Source: CAVXYG01 sp963706835
GTDB taxonomy: Bacteria > Actinomycetota > Actinomycetes > S36-B12 > GCA-2699445
Reading direction: 5' to 3'
NCBI GenBank assembly: GCA_963706835.1
Contig: CAVPOB010000015.1
Span: forward strand, 186,001-250,000
DNA length: 64,000 nucleotides
In this document: piece after piece, positions 46,133-55,543 of the stretch
Numbering within the stretch: position 1 is the stretch's first letter
Layout of the letters: the number at the start of each line of letters is the position of its first letter
Translations under genes and position numbers: made by a program
The notes under the pieces: generated by a model
The model's database searches: none
Told to the model about the DNA's origin: nothing
Seen by the model: only the letters and a program-made list of their open reading frames with translations

Positions 46133-47990
46133 GCACCGCCGCGCTGCTGCCGCCCCGCGCCGCCGATGGTGGCCGGGAGCGACTGCTCGCCGAGATCGGA
46201 TGGATCCGCGCGCTCGTGACCGGCAGCCAGCAGGATCGTCCGGAGCCGTCAGCCGCGCTGCGCGACGTTGCCTCGCGGCTGCGGATGTCGCCGTTCGAGC
46301 GGGACGTGCTGCTGCTCGCCGCCGCGGTGCAGCTCGACGGGCAGGTCGCGGCCGGGCGGTGGCGCAACTGCGCGGCGACGACGATGTGCGCCCCACCTTC
46401 GCCCATGCCATGGCGCTGCTGCCGACGCCGCACTGGGACGCCCTGGCCCCGCACCGTCCGCTGCGTCGCTGGCGCCTGGTGGAACTCGGCCCGGCGCAGA
46501 CCCTGGCGACCAGGCCGCTGACCATCGACGAGGGCATCCTGCACCTGCTGACCGGGGTCGCCGACGGGTGCGGCACCGATGCGCTGGCCGCCGCCCCGAG
46601 CAGCGGCAGCCTGACGCCGGCGCAGGAGCGGCTGGCGCTGGAGACGGCGCAGGCCGCGCTGGCCGTGCCGCAGCCGTTGCGGATCGTCCTGCAGGGCAGC
46701 GACACCGCGGCGCGCGTCACCGTCGCCCGCCGGATCGCCGACCACCTCGGCCTGACCGCGCTGGTGGTCGCGGACCCCGCCGTGGAGCGCACCGAGCTCA
46801 CCGCTGCGGCCCTGCTGCTGGACCGTGCGGCACTGCTCACCGACCGGCTCGCCGTCACCGGGCACCCGGACCTGCTGCCCCTGCTGCGGTCCCCGGTGGT
46901 GGTGGCGCTCGGCGATCCCGCGCCCCCGGCACCGGCCGGGCTGCTGGTCCGCACCGTGGACCTGCCCGACGCCGAAGGGCAGCGCACGATGTGGCAGCGC
47001 CACGCCCCCGATGCCCCCGCGGCGGTGCTGGCCGACCTGGCCCAGCACTACCGCCTCAGCGACGGCGCCATCGATGCGATCGCCAGCGAGTGGCGGGCGG
47101 CCGGGACGGGCGAGGACGGGCTGCGGCGGCTGACCCGGGAACGCGCCCGGGTGGGGCTGGGTCCCCTGGCGCAGCGCCTGCATCCGCGCGCGGGCTGGGA
47201 GGACCTGGTCGTGCCCGCCGGGCAGCGGATGCTGTTGCAGGACCTGGTGCGCCACGTGCGGCACCGGGCGCAGGTGTACCACGCGTGGGGGTTCGCCCGG
47301 CAATCCGAGCGGGGCCTGGGGATCACGGCGCTGTTCACCGGCGAGAGCGGCACGGGCAAGACGCTGGCGGCGGAGGTCTCGCCGCGGAGCTCGGCCATGA
47401 CCTGTACCGCATCGACCTGGCGGCGGTGGTCAGCAAGTACATCGGGGAGACCGAGAAGAACCTCGCGGCGGTCTTCGATGCCGCGGAGTCCAGCGGGGCG
47501 GTGCTGCTCTTCGACGAGGCCGATGCCCTCTTCGGCCGCCGCAGCGATGTCAAGGACAGCCACGACCGCTACGCCAACCTCGAGGTCGCCTACCTGCTGC
47601 AGCGGATGGAGTCCTACCGCGGCCTGGCGATCCTGACCACGAACCTGCGCTCCACGCTGGACCGGGCGTTCCTGCGCCGGCTGCGCTTCATCGTGCACTT
47701 CCCGTTCCCGGACGAGGCGGCGCGGACCGAGATCTGGCGGCGGATGTTCCCTGCCGCAGGCCCCGCTGGCCGGCATCGACCCGGCGGCGCTGGCGGCGCT
47801 GCAGATCAGCGGCGGGTCGATCCGCTCCATCGCGCTGTCGGCGGCGTTCGCGGCGGCCGGGGATGGCGAGGCGATCGGGCCGCGGCACGTCCTGCGGGCC
47901 GCCGAGGTGGAGTACGCCAAGGCGGAGCGGCAGCTCAGCGCCCCCGAGTCGGCCGCGCTGCGGGCCGGGGTTGCGGGGGCGGCATCATGA
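46129..47990 (+). pseudogene. eCIS AAA+ ATPase (Pvc15-like), three frameshifts
   Basis: The protein (about 620 residues if repaired) has an N-terminal helical region, a Walker A loop FTGESGTGKT, Walker B LLFDEADALFG, sensor region LAILTTNLRSTLD and arginine-finger helix. This matches Pvc15/Afp15 ATPases needed to assemble the particle. The reading breaks three times: a missing base near 46358, another near 47377 (between KTLAAEV and LAAELGHDLYRID), and an extra base near 47755. All neighbours on either side are in frame at the ends. I suspect consensus errors; if real, the particle may be defective. Confidence 0.85.
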
Positions 47991-48205
47991 CCGACTACCG
48001 CATCCGCATCGACGCACTGGTGCTGCACGACGTGCCGCCGGACCTGGTCGAGGGCATCGGGCCGGCGGTGCAGGAGCGGCTGGCCGCCCTCATCGGCGGC
48101 GGCGAGCCAGCCGCCGGCGCCGGGCAGGTCCGCACGACCGGCGACCTCGCCGACCGGATCGCAGCTGCGGTGTGGCAGCGCGTCGGCAGCGCAGGTGCGC
48201 CATGA
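47987..48205 (+). CDS. Small eCIS-associated protein of unknown function
   Basis: 72 residues (MTDYRIRIDALVLHDVPPDLVEGIG). It overlaps the ATPase stop by four bases and the next gene start by four bases. Short proteins of this pattern appear next to DUF4157 proteins in eCIS and related toxin loci. No motif indicates function; the helix with ADRIAAAVWQRV suggests a helical end. A chaperone or loading factor for the following large protein is a reasonable guess only. Confidence 0.7.
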   Translation: MTDYRIRIDALVLHDVPPDLVEGIGPAVQERLAALIGGGEPAAGAGQVRTTGDLADRIAAAVWQRVGSAGAP

Positions 48206-51200
48206 CCCGCGTCCGCACGGCCAAGCAGCCCGCCGCCGTCTCGCGTCCGCACGACGCCGCCGAGCGGCAGGCCGATCGAGCCGCCGACGCCGTCGCCCGG
48301 GGCGGCAGCGTGACCGGCTGGTCCTTCGGTGCGGTGGCACCCACCGCCGCGGTCCACCGGCAGGAGTCCGGCGGCGGCGGCGATGGGGAGCAGCTGAAGA
48401 AGGCAGCGGGCAAGGCGGGCGAGGCGGCGCTGGAGACCGAGGCCGGCAAGCGGCTCATCGAGGCCGTCAAGGCTGACCCGCTGGTGCGCAAGACCACCGA
48501 CTTCCTGGGCACCACCACCGGCAAGGTGGTCGCCGGCGGGCGTGGTGGCCGGCGGCGTCGGAGCATTGGCCGCAGCGAAGCAGCCGTTGCCGTTCCAAGC
48601 GCCCGAGGTCCCGTTGGACGCCGTCGCCCCCGGCCTGTCGGGGAGGGTCACGGTGGAGGGTCCGCTGCACGCCCCGACCTTCGTCGGGGTGTCGCTCACC
48701 TTCCGGGAACAGGGCCCGAAGAGCGCCAGGGGTCCCGCGCGCAGCGATGCCATCGCCGCCGAGACGGCGCGGCTGCGCGCCGCCAACGAGATGTTCAAGC
48801 CGCAGTCGGTGAAGGCGCAGCAGGCCGCGGACGAGCAGGCAGCCGTTGCGGCGTTCCTCGCCGCCGAGGCCCGGCGGTTGCGCGCTGCCACCCTGATCCC
48901 ACTGCTGCCCGGCACCGCCCCGAAGACCGTCGCGGCCCCAGCGCCCGCGCCGGAGCAGCGGCAGCAGGAGGAGACCCCGGTCCAGCGCGCCCCCGCCACC
49001 ACCGCCGACACCGACGCCGGCCTGGACGCCTCCGGCGTTGCCGCAGCCGTCACCGACACCGGCCGCGCCTTGGACCCGGCGACGCGGCGCGTCGATGGAA
49101 GCCAGGTTCGGCTACGACTTCGCCGATGTGCGCATCCACGACAGCAGCACCGCGGCCGCCGCGGCCAGTGGGCTGCAGGCCGCCGCGTTCACGGTCGGGG
49201 AGGACATCGTCTTCGGCTCCGGCCGGCTCGACCCCGGCACCGCGCCGGGCCGGCACCTGCTGGCGCACGAACTGGCCCATGTGGTGCAGCAGCGGCATGC
49301 CGGCCCGGACGGCGCCCACGTCCACCGGCGCGGCGTGTTCGAGACCATCGGCATCTGGCTCGGCCTCATCGAGGGCACGTTCAGCGACCAGGAACTGCGC
49401 GCCTACCTCGACCAGATCACCGCGACCGGCACGATCAGCGGGGCCTACGACGCGGACAACAAGGCCCGGGCCATCGTTCGGCTGTGGCAGGCGGGCACCC
49501 CGGGGTGGGACCTGCTGGGCCCGCAGAAGTCGCTGCTCATCGACGAGATGCTCGACGGCCCCACGTTGAACGATGACGAGCGGGCGATCCTGGATCTCCT
49601 CGAAGGCTCCGACGCCGGCGATCTGCGCCAGATCTTCGCCGACCCCGCCGCGCGGATGCAGCGCCTCGACCGCGACATCGACGGCGCCGAGCACGACCGG
49701 CTGAGCGCGTTCGTCGCGGGCCGGTTCGCCGGGGGCCGCCCGGCGCTGCTGGCCGGCACCGTCGAGGTCCTCGGCGACCCGGTGCCCGGCCAACGCCCCG
49801 CGGCACGGGTTCACCGCCACCACCTTCGACGCGCGGCTGGACTCCGAACGGACCGCGAAGGAACTCATCGCGATCATCGACACCTTCTCCCCCGACGACC
49901 GCGGCAAGGCGCTGGAGCACCTGATGCACGAGGTGTGGCCGAGCGCGAAGAAGGAGCGGGCCGCGGCGGCCAGTGCCGACCGGGACGGGCTGAGCGCCGA
50001 CCAGGAGTACGAGTTGGACCTGAAGGAGTGGACGGCCGGACAGCGCATCGCGAAGTCGGAGCGCATCCTGCAGCACTACTTCCTGGCGCAGATCCCGCCC
50101 ACGAAGGAGGCGCTGACCTCGGGCACCAAGCCGGTCGACCCGGCGCTGGCCGACCAGCTGCGCAACGTTCTGCTGCCCAAGCAGTACACGGCCGAGGCGG
50201 AGGCAGAGGAGACAGCGGCCAAGGAGGAGTCCGAGGCGGAGGCCGGGAAGAAGGCCGAGAAGGAGAAGGCCGAGGCGCAGGCCAAGGACACCGCGAAGGA
50301 ACCGGCCCCGGAGCCGATCCCGGAGCGGGCGAAGTTCCACGACCCGGACAAGTACCGCGCCGACATCGAGGCCGCGATCCCCGGTGTGATCAAGGAGAAC
50401 TACGACAACACCGTCGCCGCCAAGGGTCCGCGCGCCGCCACTGCGGAGATCGAAGCGATGGCCGAACCTGCCAAGGACGAAACCGATGCGGTGTTCGGCC
50501 AGTTCTACGACAAGGCCAAGCATCCGGCGTTGAAGTACCCCAGCAAGGGCAAACCGGGCAACCTGCACTCCTGGTACGACACCGCCGACCGCGAGATGGC
50601 CGCGATGAGCGCCGCGCAGCGCCGCGCCCAGGCGGTCGATTGGCTGAAGTACTACTTCATCGCCGAGGACGCGATCCGCGACATCAACGACAAGTACTCC
50701 GCATCCCCGCAGTGGCGGCCCAGGCGCAACGCCGAGGCCCGCATCCTGGACGCGATCGCCCGCAAGGTCTGCGCAGACCCCAAGACGGTGCAGACGCTGC
50801 TGGAGACGCGGCGGTCCTGGGGCGGGATGGCCGCCGGATCTCAGGTGTTCGTGGACCTCTACCACAGCCCCGACGTCACCAAGGATCGGCAGGACCGCTG
50901 GGAGATGTTCCAGACCCTGATCCACGAGTACCTCCACACGCTCAGCCACCGCGACTACGACAAGTACGCCAAGTCCTTCGGCGTCGATACCGCGCAGTGG
51001 AACACGCTCATCGAGGGCGTCGACAACGTGCTGGAGGAAGTGGTCTGGGCGCGCGTCGAGCCGCGGACGGCGGACCCGGCGCTGCGCGAGCAGGTCGAGG
51101 GCAAGGCCCACGCCAAGCTGCCGCCGATGGAGGTCTCGCCACCGGGCCGCTACCCGTCCTACGAGGAGGCGTTCCGGCTCACCGCGATGGTCGGGATCAA

Positions 51201-51270
51201 CAACGTGGTCGCCGCGTACTTCCTCGGGCTGGTCGATCGGATCAGCGTGCCGAAGGGGAAGAAGAAGTGA
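48202..51270 (+). pseudogene. DUF4157 eCIS-core protein with second C-terminal metallopeptidase motif, three frameshifts
   Basis: About 1020 residues if joined. The N-terminal part (KQPAAVSRPHDAAERQADRAAD) is typical of DUF4157 proteins. The DUF4157 domain lies around 49096-49300 with the zinc motif HELAH (49266-49280, LLAHELAHVVQQ). A Lys/Glu/Ala-rich helical region (50190-50310) follows. The C-terminal domain carries a second zinc motif, LIHEYLHTLSH at 50920-50949, and a downstream Glu-rich helix. One extra base at about 48541, 49088 and 49788 breaks the frame. In eCIS, DUF4157 proteins are linked to cargo and toxin loading, so the second metallopeptidase-like domain is a candidate payload. 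Confidence 0.78.
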
Positions 51271-51330
51271 GCCGCGTCGCGGTTCGGGAGGCCGCCGGAC
51301 GGCGCGCAGAGCGTGGGCGCGGCGGGCACT

Positions 51331-51558
51331 TGTGCACCCGTGGTGGGGGTTTGCACCCGTGGTGGGGGTTCTCAGGGCCCTCCGGCGCTCAGATGTGCAC
51401 CCGCGGTGGGGGTTTGCACCCGTGGTGGGGGTTCTCAGGGCCAGATACCGCCGCTTCCGCCCCCACGAAGGGTGCAAACCCCCACCCGGGGTGCACTCCC
51501 GGCCCAGAATCCTGCGGTTTCGCCCCCACATCGGGTGCACACCCCCGAACCGGGTGCA
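51331..51558. repeat. GGGTGCA repeat cluster inside the eCIS locus
   Basis: Two 49-bp direct copies (51331-51379 and 51394-51442) differ at one base and each hold two units of TGCACCC plus GTGGTGGGGGTT. Two further units point the other way, at 51470-51495 and 51533-51558. All share the core GGGTGCA(A/C)ACCCCC and relate to the copy at 41031. The 379-base gap 51271-51649 holds little else; no gene is seen in it. Confidence 0.9.
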
Positions 51559-51649
51559 GATGCGCCACCCCCGCCACGCCGACCCGCACCGCACGCCAGC
51601 CCGCCCAGTCGCCAACCCGGGCCCCGCGCCGCTCCGGGGAGGGCCAGCC

Positions 51650-52177
51650 ATGAGCCCACTGGCCGCCCCACTCGCCGCCGCACTCGCCGCCTTCGCCGCC
51701 GCTGAGGTGGAGGCCTGGCCCGGCCTGCCCGAGCACGTGCGGCTGGCCGAACTCACGCCGCTGGCCGCCTGCGACCCAGCCGAACGGTTCACCGGCAATC
51801 TCGGCGACCCGCCGCGCGCCGCGGCCTGGGTCGCTGCCGACACCGACCGCTACGCCGGCGGCCTGCGGCTGTGGCTGGCCCAAGATGAGGTGGTCGCGCT
51901 GGAGGGCATCCACCCGCTGGACTCCGACGGGCAGTTCCGCCCCGCCCCCGACCTCGGCACCCCCGACGCCGCCTTCGACACCCTGCTGGGCTCGCTGCAC
52001 CTGCCCGGCGGGGAACGGGTCTACGCGGCGCGCGGGCTGGCGGTGCGGGTCAACCCCGACAACGGCCTGCTGCTGGGCCTGGTCGGGTTCGCGCCCACCA
52101 GTGTCGAGGACTACCGCACCCGGCTGCGCCCGGTGCAGGAAGCGGCGCACCCGACACCCCTGGCGGTGACCCCATGA
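51650..52177 (+). CDS. eCIS-associated protein of unknown function
   Basis: 175 residues behind a GGGGAGGG ribosome site. An Ala-rich helix opens it (AAPLAAALAAFAAAEVEAW), then a mixed alpha/beta part with AWVAADTDRYAGGLRLWLAQDEVVALEGIHPL. The frame is open further upstream through the repeat cluster, but the ATG with the ribosome site is preferred. The stop overlaps the next start by four bases, so it belongs to the assembly operon. I do not recognise a family. Confidence 0.7.
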   Translation: MSPLAAPLAAALAAFAAAEVEAWPGLPEHVRLAELTPLAACDPAERFTGNLGDPPRAAAWVAADTDRYAGGLRLWLAQDEVVALEGIHPLDSDGQFRPAPDLGTPDAAFDTLLGSLHLPGGERVYAARGLAVRVNPDNGLLLGLVGFAPTSVEDYRTRLRPVQEAAHPTPLAVTP

Positions 52178-52818
52178 CCTCCCCGCGCCTGCTCAAGGGC
52201 GGGATCGTGCAACTGGATCCCGGCACCGGCCGCACCCTCAACGTGATCCCGCTGCAGTACAACCCGGACAGCCTGACCCGCAGCCTGCAGGTGCAGGCCA
52301 GCGGCGGGGAGGACCGCGACCGATCGGCGGCGCTGCGGCTGAAGGGCGCGGCGGTGGAGACCCTGCGCCTGGAGGCCGAGCTCGACGCGACCGATCGGCT
52401 CGAGCAGCCCGACGCCAACGCCACCACGGTGCAGTCCGGCCTGCACCCGCAGATCGCCGCGCTGGAACTGCTCGTCCAACCAACGGCGCAGGCCCTGCAG
52501 ACCAACCACGCCCTGGCCGCCGCCGGGGTCCTGGAGGTGCTGGCCATCGCCGAGCCGCTGACGGTGTTCGTCTGGGGCGCCCACCGGGTCGTGCCGGTGC
52601 GGGTGACGGAGCTGTCCATCACCGAGGAGGCCTTCGACGCCCGGCTGAACCCGATCCGGGCGAAGGTGTCGTTGGGCCTGCGGGTGCTGTCGGTGGACGA
52701 CCTCGGTTTCGACCACCGCGGCGGCGCCCTGTTCATGAGCCACCTGCGCGCCCGCGAGGCGCAGGCCGCCAAGGCTCGCACCACCGCCCTGACCGCGCTC
52801 GGGATCGAGGTGATCTGA
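52174..52818 (+). CDS. eCIS tube-initiation/hub-adaptor protein (Pvc7 N-domain-like, CIS_tube)
   Basis: 214 residues (SPRLLKGGIVQLDPGTGRTLNVIPLQYNPDSLTRSLQV). The IPLQYNPDSLTR segment and the later AHRVVPVRVTELSITEEAFDARLNPIRAKVSLGLRVL match the CIS tube-protein family that joins the tube to the baseplate hub. In Afp7/PVC7 this domain is fused to LysM; here the LysM-like part is a separate gene, the next one. ATGA overlap with the gene before. Confidence 0.88.
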   Translation: MTSPRLLKGGIVQLDPGTGRTLNVIPLQYNPDSLTRSLQVQASGGEDRDRSAALRLKGAAVETLRLEAELDATDRLEQPDANATTVQSGLHPQIAALELLVQPTAQALQTNHALAAAGVLEVLAIAEPLTVFVWGAHRVVPVRVTELSITEEAFDARLNPIRAKVSLGLRVLSVDDLGFDHRGGALFMSHLRAREAQAAKARTTALTALGIEVI

Positions 52819-52819
52819 C

Positions 52820-53186
52820 ATGGATCCGATGCAGGCCCTGCTGTCGGCCGCGACTGGTACCCAGCGTCTCCCTGCCCGCCACCAGCCGCTACGCCACCGT
52901 CGGCACCACGCTGTACACCCCGCCGGCGGCACCCGGCACGGAACCGACCCCGATCGCACATTTCCAGCGCCGGCTCCTCCCGCGGCCGGAACGGCTGGCC
53001 ACGTCCCACGCCTATGTCTGCCAGCAGGGCGACCGGCGCGACGGGGTGGCCGCGACCCAGCTCGGCGACCCGCTGCTGTGGTGGCGCCTGGCCGACGCCA
53101 ACGGCGCGATCGACCCGACGGCGATGACCGACCCGCCCGGGCGCGTGCTGCGGGTGGCCCTGGCCGAGGGGGTGCCCGGTGGCTGA
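52820..53186 (+). pseudogene. LysM/gp53-like baseplate protein, one frameshift
   Basis: The ATG at 52820 opens MDPMQALLSAAT. After one extra base near 52857 the frame continues with VPSVSLPATSRYATVGTTLYTP, HFQRRLLPRPERLATSHAYVCQQGD, and GDPLLWWRLADANGAIDP, ending GVPGG. That last part is the LysM/gp53 signature of baseplate wedge-type proteins, about 121 residues. The stop (53184-53186) overlaps the GTG start of the hub gene by eight bases. Small gene, probably a sequence error. Confidence 0.75.
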
Positions 53187-54318
53187 ACTCCCCCCGACGC
53201 CGGTCCGGCTGCAGCTGTTCACCGGCCCCGCAGTTCCGATCCCGGCCCCGGCGGCCGTGGTGGACGCCGTGCGCGAGGTGACCATCCACAGCGCCTCGGG
53301 CAGCACCCAGAACGGCTTCGAACTGGTCTTCGACGTGCCCAAGCAGTCGCCGCTGACCACGCTGTTCCTGCTGTCCGGCGGTGCGGGCATCCCGATCCTG
53401 CGCGTGGTGGTGTCGGTGACGATCGGCGGCACCACGGAGGTGCTCATCGACGGCGTCATGACCCACCACGAGATCGACACCGACGGCCCGACCGCCACGC
53501 TGCGGGTGAAGGGCAAGGATCTGACCGCGCTGATGGACATCGTCCCGCTCGACGGCCTGCCCTTCCCGGCCATGCCGCCGGCGCTGCGGGTGCTGACGGT
53601 CCTGGGCAAGTACGCCGGCCTGGGCTGCATCCCGCTGGTGATCCCGAGCATCGCCGAGGACCTGCCGCTGCCCATCGAGCGGATCCCGCGGCAGCAGGGC
53701 ACCGACTACGCCTACGTCAAGGCGCTGGCGCAGGAGTGCGGCTACATCTTCACCATCGACCCCGGCCCGACGCCCGGGGTCAGCAAGGCCTACTGGGGCC
53801 CGCAGATCCGCCTCGGGGTGCCGCAGCCGGCACTCAACGCCGGCCTCGATGGCCCGCACGACAACGTCACCGCGCTGCGCTTCAGCTTCGACAAGGAGCG
53901 CAAGGAGGTGCCGGTGGTGTTCATCCAGGAGCCGTACAGCAAGGCGCCGATCCCGATCCCGATCCCCGACGTCACCCCGTTGAACCCGCCGCTGGGACTG
54001 GTGCCGCCGCTGCCGCCGAAGCTGACCTTCCTCACCGACACCGCCAAGCGCAGCCCGCTCGGCGCGGTGATGGCGGGCATCGCCTACGCCGGCCAGCACA
54101 GCGATTCCGTGTTCGGCACCGGCAGCCTCGACGTGGCCCGCTACGGCCATGTGCTGCGGTCGCGGCAGCTGGTCGGGGTGCGCGGCGCCAGCGACCCGTT
54201 CAACGGCCTGTACTACGTGACCTCGGTGACCTCCACGCTGCGGCGCGGATCCTTCACCCAGTCCTTCGCGCTGGCCCGCAACGCCCTGTTGTCAACCCTC
54301 CCGGTGGTGCCCACATGA
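53179..54318 (+). CDS. eCIS baseplate hub, phage late-control D/gp27-like
   Basis: 379 residues from GTG 53179. It begins with beta-rich segments (TPVRLQLFTGPAVPIPAPAAV, TIHSASGSTQNGFELVFDVPKQS), followed by the phage GPD core with VTIGGTTEVLIDGVMTHHEID and LRVKGKDLTALMDI. It corresponds to the N-terminal hub half of VgrG; the spike half is the next gene, overlapping by four bases. It forms the trimeric hub on which the spike and tube sit. Complete length for an eCIS hub. Confidence 0.92.
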   Translation: MAELPPTPVRLQLFTGPAVPIPAPAAVVDAVREVTIHSASGSTQNGFELVFDVPKQSPLTTLFLLSGGAGIPILRVVVSVTIGGTTEVLIDGVMTHHEIDTDGPTATLRVKGKDLTALMDIVPLDGLPFPAMPPALRVLTVLGKYAGLGCIPLVIPSIAEDLPLPIERIPRQQGTDYAYVKALAQECGYIFTIDPGPTPGVSKAYWGPQIRLGVPQPALNAGLDGPHDNVTALRFSFDKERKEVPVVFIQEPYSKAPIPIPIPDVTPLNPPLGLVPPLPPKLTFLTDTAKRSPLGAVMAGIAYAGQHSDSVFGTGSLDVARYGHVLRSRQLVGVRGASDPFNGLYYVTSVTSTLRRGSFTQSFALARNALLSTLPVVPT

Positions 54319-54845
54319 CCGAAACGCAGACCACGCCCGCGCGGCAGCGCTTCTACGGCAAGTACCGCGGCACGTGCCTGAACAACATCGACCCGATGCA
54401 GATCGGCCGGATCCAGGTCGTCGTGCCGGACGTGTCCACTGTCCTGCCGTCGTCGTGGGCGATGCCGTGCTTCCCCGTCACGGGCACCCAGAACGGCGTG
54501 TTCACCGTGCCGCCGATCGGCGCCGGGGTCTGGGTGGAGTTCGAGGGCGGCGACCCGGACTACCCGATCTGGGTGGGCGGCTACTACTCCGCCGCCGACG
54601 TACCGGCGATGGCGCGCGCGGTCCCGCCGGGCCTTTCCGGGTTCACCTTCCAGACCACGCTGCAGAACAGCATCACCATCAGCGACACCCCCGGGCCGAC
54701 CGGCGGGCTGCTCATCAAGACCACCACCGGCGCGATGATCTCGGTCAACGACACCGGCATCGTGATCAGCAACGGCAAGGGCGCCGCGATCACGATGATC
54801 GGTCCGGTGGTGGACATCAACGCCGGCGCCCTCACGGTGACCTGA
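54315..54845 (+). CDS. eCIS spike protein (gp5/VgrG OB-fold plus beta-helix)
   Basis: 176 residues. An OB-fold with FYGKYRGTCLNNIDPMQIGRIQVVVPDV and GAGVWVEFEGGDPDYPIWVGGY is the gp5/VgrG spike N-domain. A short C-terminal beta-strand stalk has repeating hydrophobic strands (SITISDTPGPTGGLLIKTTTGAMISVNDTGIVI). It forms a trimeric spike below the hub, with no enzymatic domain as in T4 lysozyme. Overlaps the hub stop by four bases. A PAAR tip protein follows. Confidence 0.93.
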   Translation: MTETQTTPARQRFYGKYRGTCLNNIDPMQIGRIQVVVPDVSTVLPSSWAMPCFPVTGTQNGVFTVPPIGAGVWVEFEGGDPDYPIWVGGYYSAADVPAMARAVPPGLSGFTFQTTLQNSITISDTPGPTGGLLIKTTTGAMISVNDTGIVISNGKGAAITMIGPVVDINAGALTVT

Positions 54846-54857
54846 GGGGGTGACGCG

Positions 54858-55175
54858 ATGCCCGGTCCCATCGTCCATCTCGGCGCCACGGTGATGTGCA
54901 CCCACGCCGGCCCCGCCACGCCCACCGCGCCGTTGCCGCGGGTGCTGGTCTCCGGCCAGCCCGTGGTCACCCTGGCCACGCCGTACGTGATCACCGGCTG
55001 CGCACTGACCGGCAGCGGCGCGCCGCCGTGCGTCACCGGCCAATGGGTGGTGGGCGCGGTGCGGGTGCTGGCCGGCGGGGTGCCGCTGGCGGTGCAGACC
55101 GGAACCTCCATCGCGACCCCGACCGGCTCGCCGATGCTGCCGCTGGTCGTGCAACCGAGGGCGCTGGCGACATGA
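54858..55175 (+). CDS. eCIS PAAR-like spike-tip protein
   Basis: 105 residues in which PIVHLGATVMCTHAG and repeating Pro/Thr/Gly-rich turns mark the PAAR/DUF4280 fold, with Cys/His residues (MCTHAG; GCALTGSGAPPC) that could bind the zinc or iron at the tip. It caps the spike and helps puncture the target membrane. No toxin extension is fused. It lies 12 bases after the spike and overlaps the gp25 gene by four. Confidence 0.9.
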   Translation: MPGPIVHLGATVMCTHAGPATPTAPLPRVLVSGQPVVTLATPYVITGCALTGSGAPPCVTGQWVVGAVRVLAGGVPLAVQTGTSIATPTGSPMLPLVVQPRALAT

Positions 55176-55543
55176 GCACGCGCGCACCGCTGGGATTCCC
55201 GTGGGATGTGGACGGCCGCGGCCGCACGCGGGCCACCGACCGCTACGTCCGCGAACTCATCGAGCAGGTCCTGCTCACCGCCCCCGGGGAGCGGGTGATG
55301 CGGCCGGACTTCGGCGCCGGGCTGCTCGCGACGGTGTTCGAGCCGGGCGGGCCGGAGGTCGCGGCCACCACGCAGTTCCTGGTGCAGGGGGCGCTGCAGC
55401 GGGAGCTGGCCGAGGTCATCGCGATCGACAACGTCGAGGTGCGCGCGCAGGACGCCGCGCTGGTGGTGTCGGTGGCCTACACGGTGCTGGCCGACGCCAG
55501 CAGCGGCAGCGCCGAGGTGCGCGTCGCAGGGGGTGCGCCGTGA
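55172..55543 (+). CDS. eCIS baseplate wedge protein, GPW/gp25 family
   Basis: 123 residues. The conserved gp25 pattern is clear: GFPWDVDGRGRTRATDRYVRELIEQVLLTAPGERVMRPDFGAGLLATVFEP, the EFGx region here being PDFGAGL. Gp25 nucleates sheath assembly at the baseplate. It overlaps the PAAR gene start region by four bases and its stop overlaps the GTG of the first baseplate-J gene. Confidence 0.94.
   Translation: MSTRAPLGFPWDVDGRGRTRATDRYVRELIEQVLLTAPGERVMRPDFGAGLLATVFEPGGPEVAATTQFLVQGALQRELAEVIAIDNVEVRAQDAALVVSVAYTVLADASSGSAEVRVAGGAP

Noticed and set aside
51331..51558. CRISPR array
   Set aside because: The repeats occur in both orientations, spacing is irregular and there are no cas genes or unique spacers of equal length.
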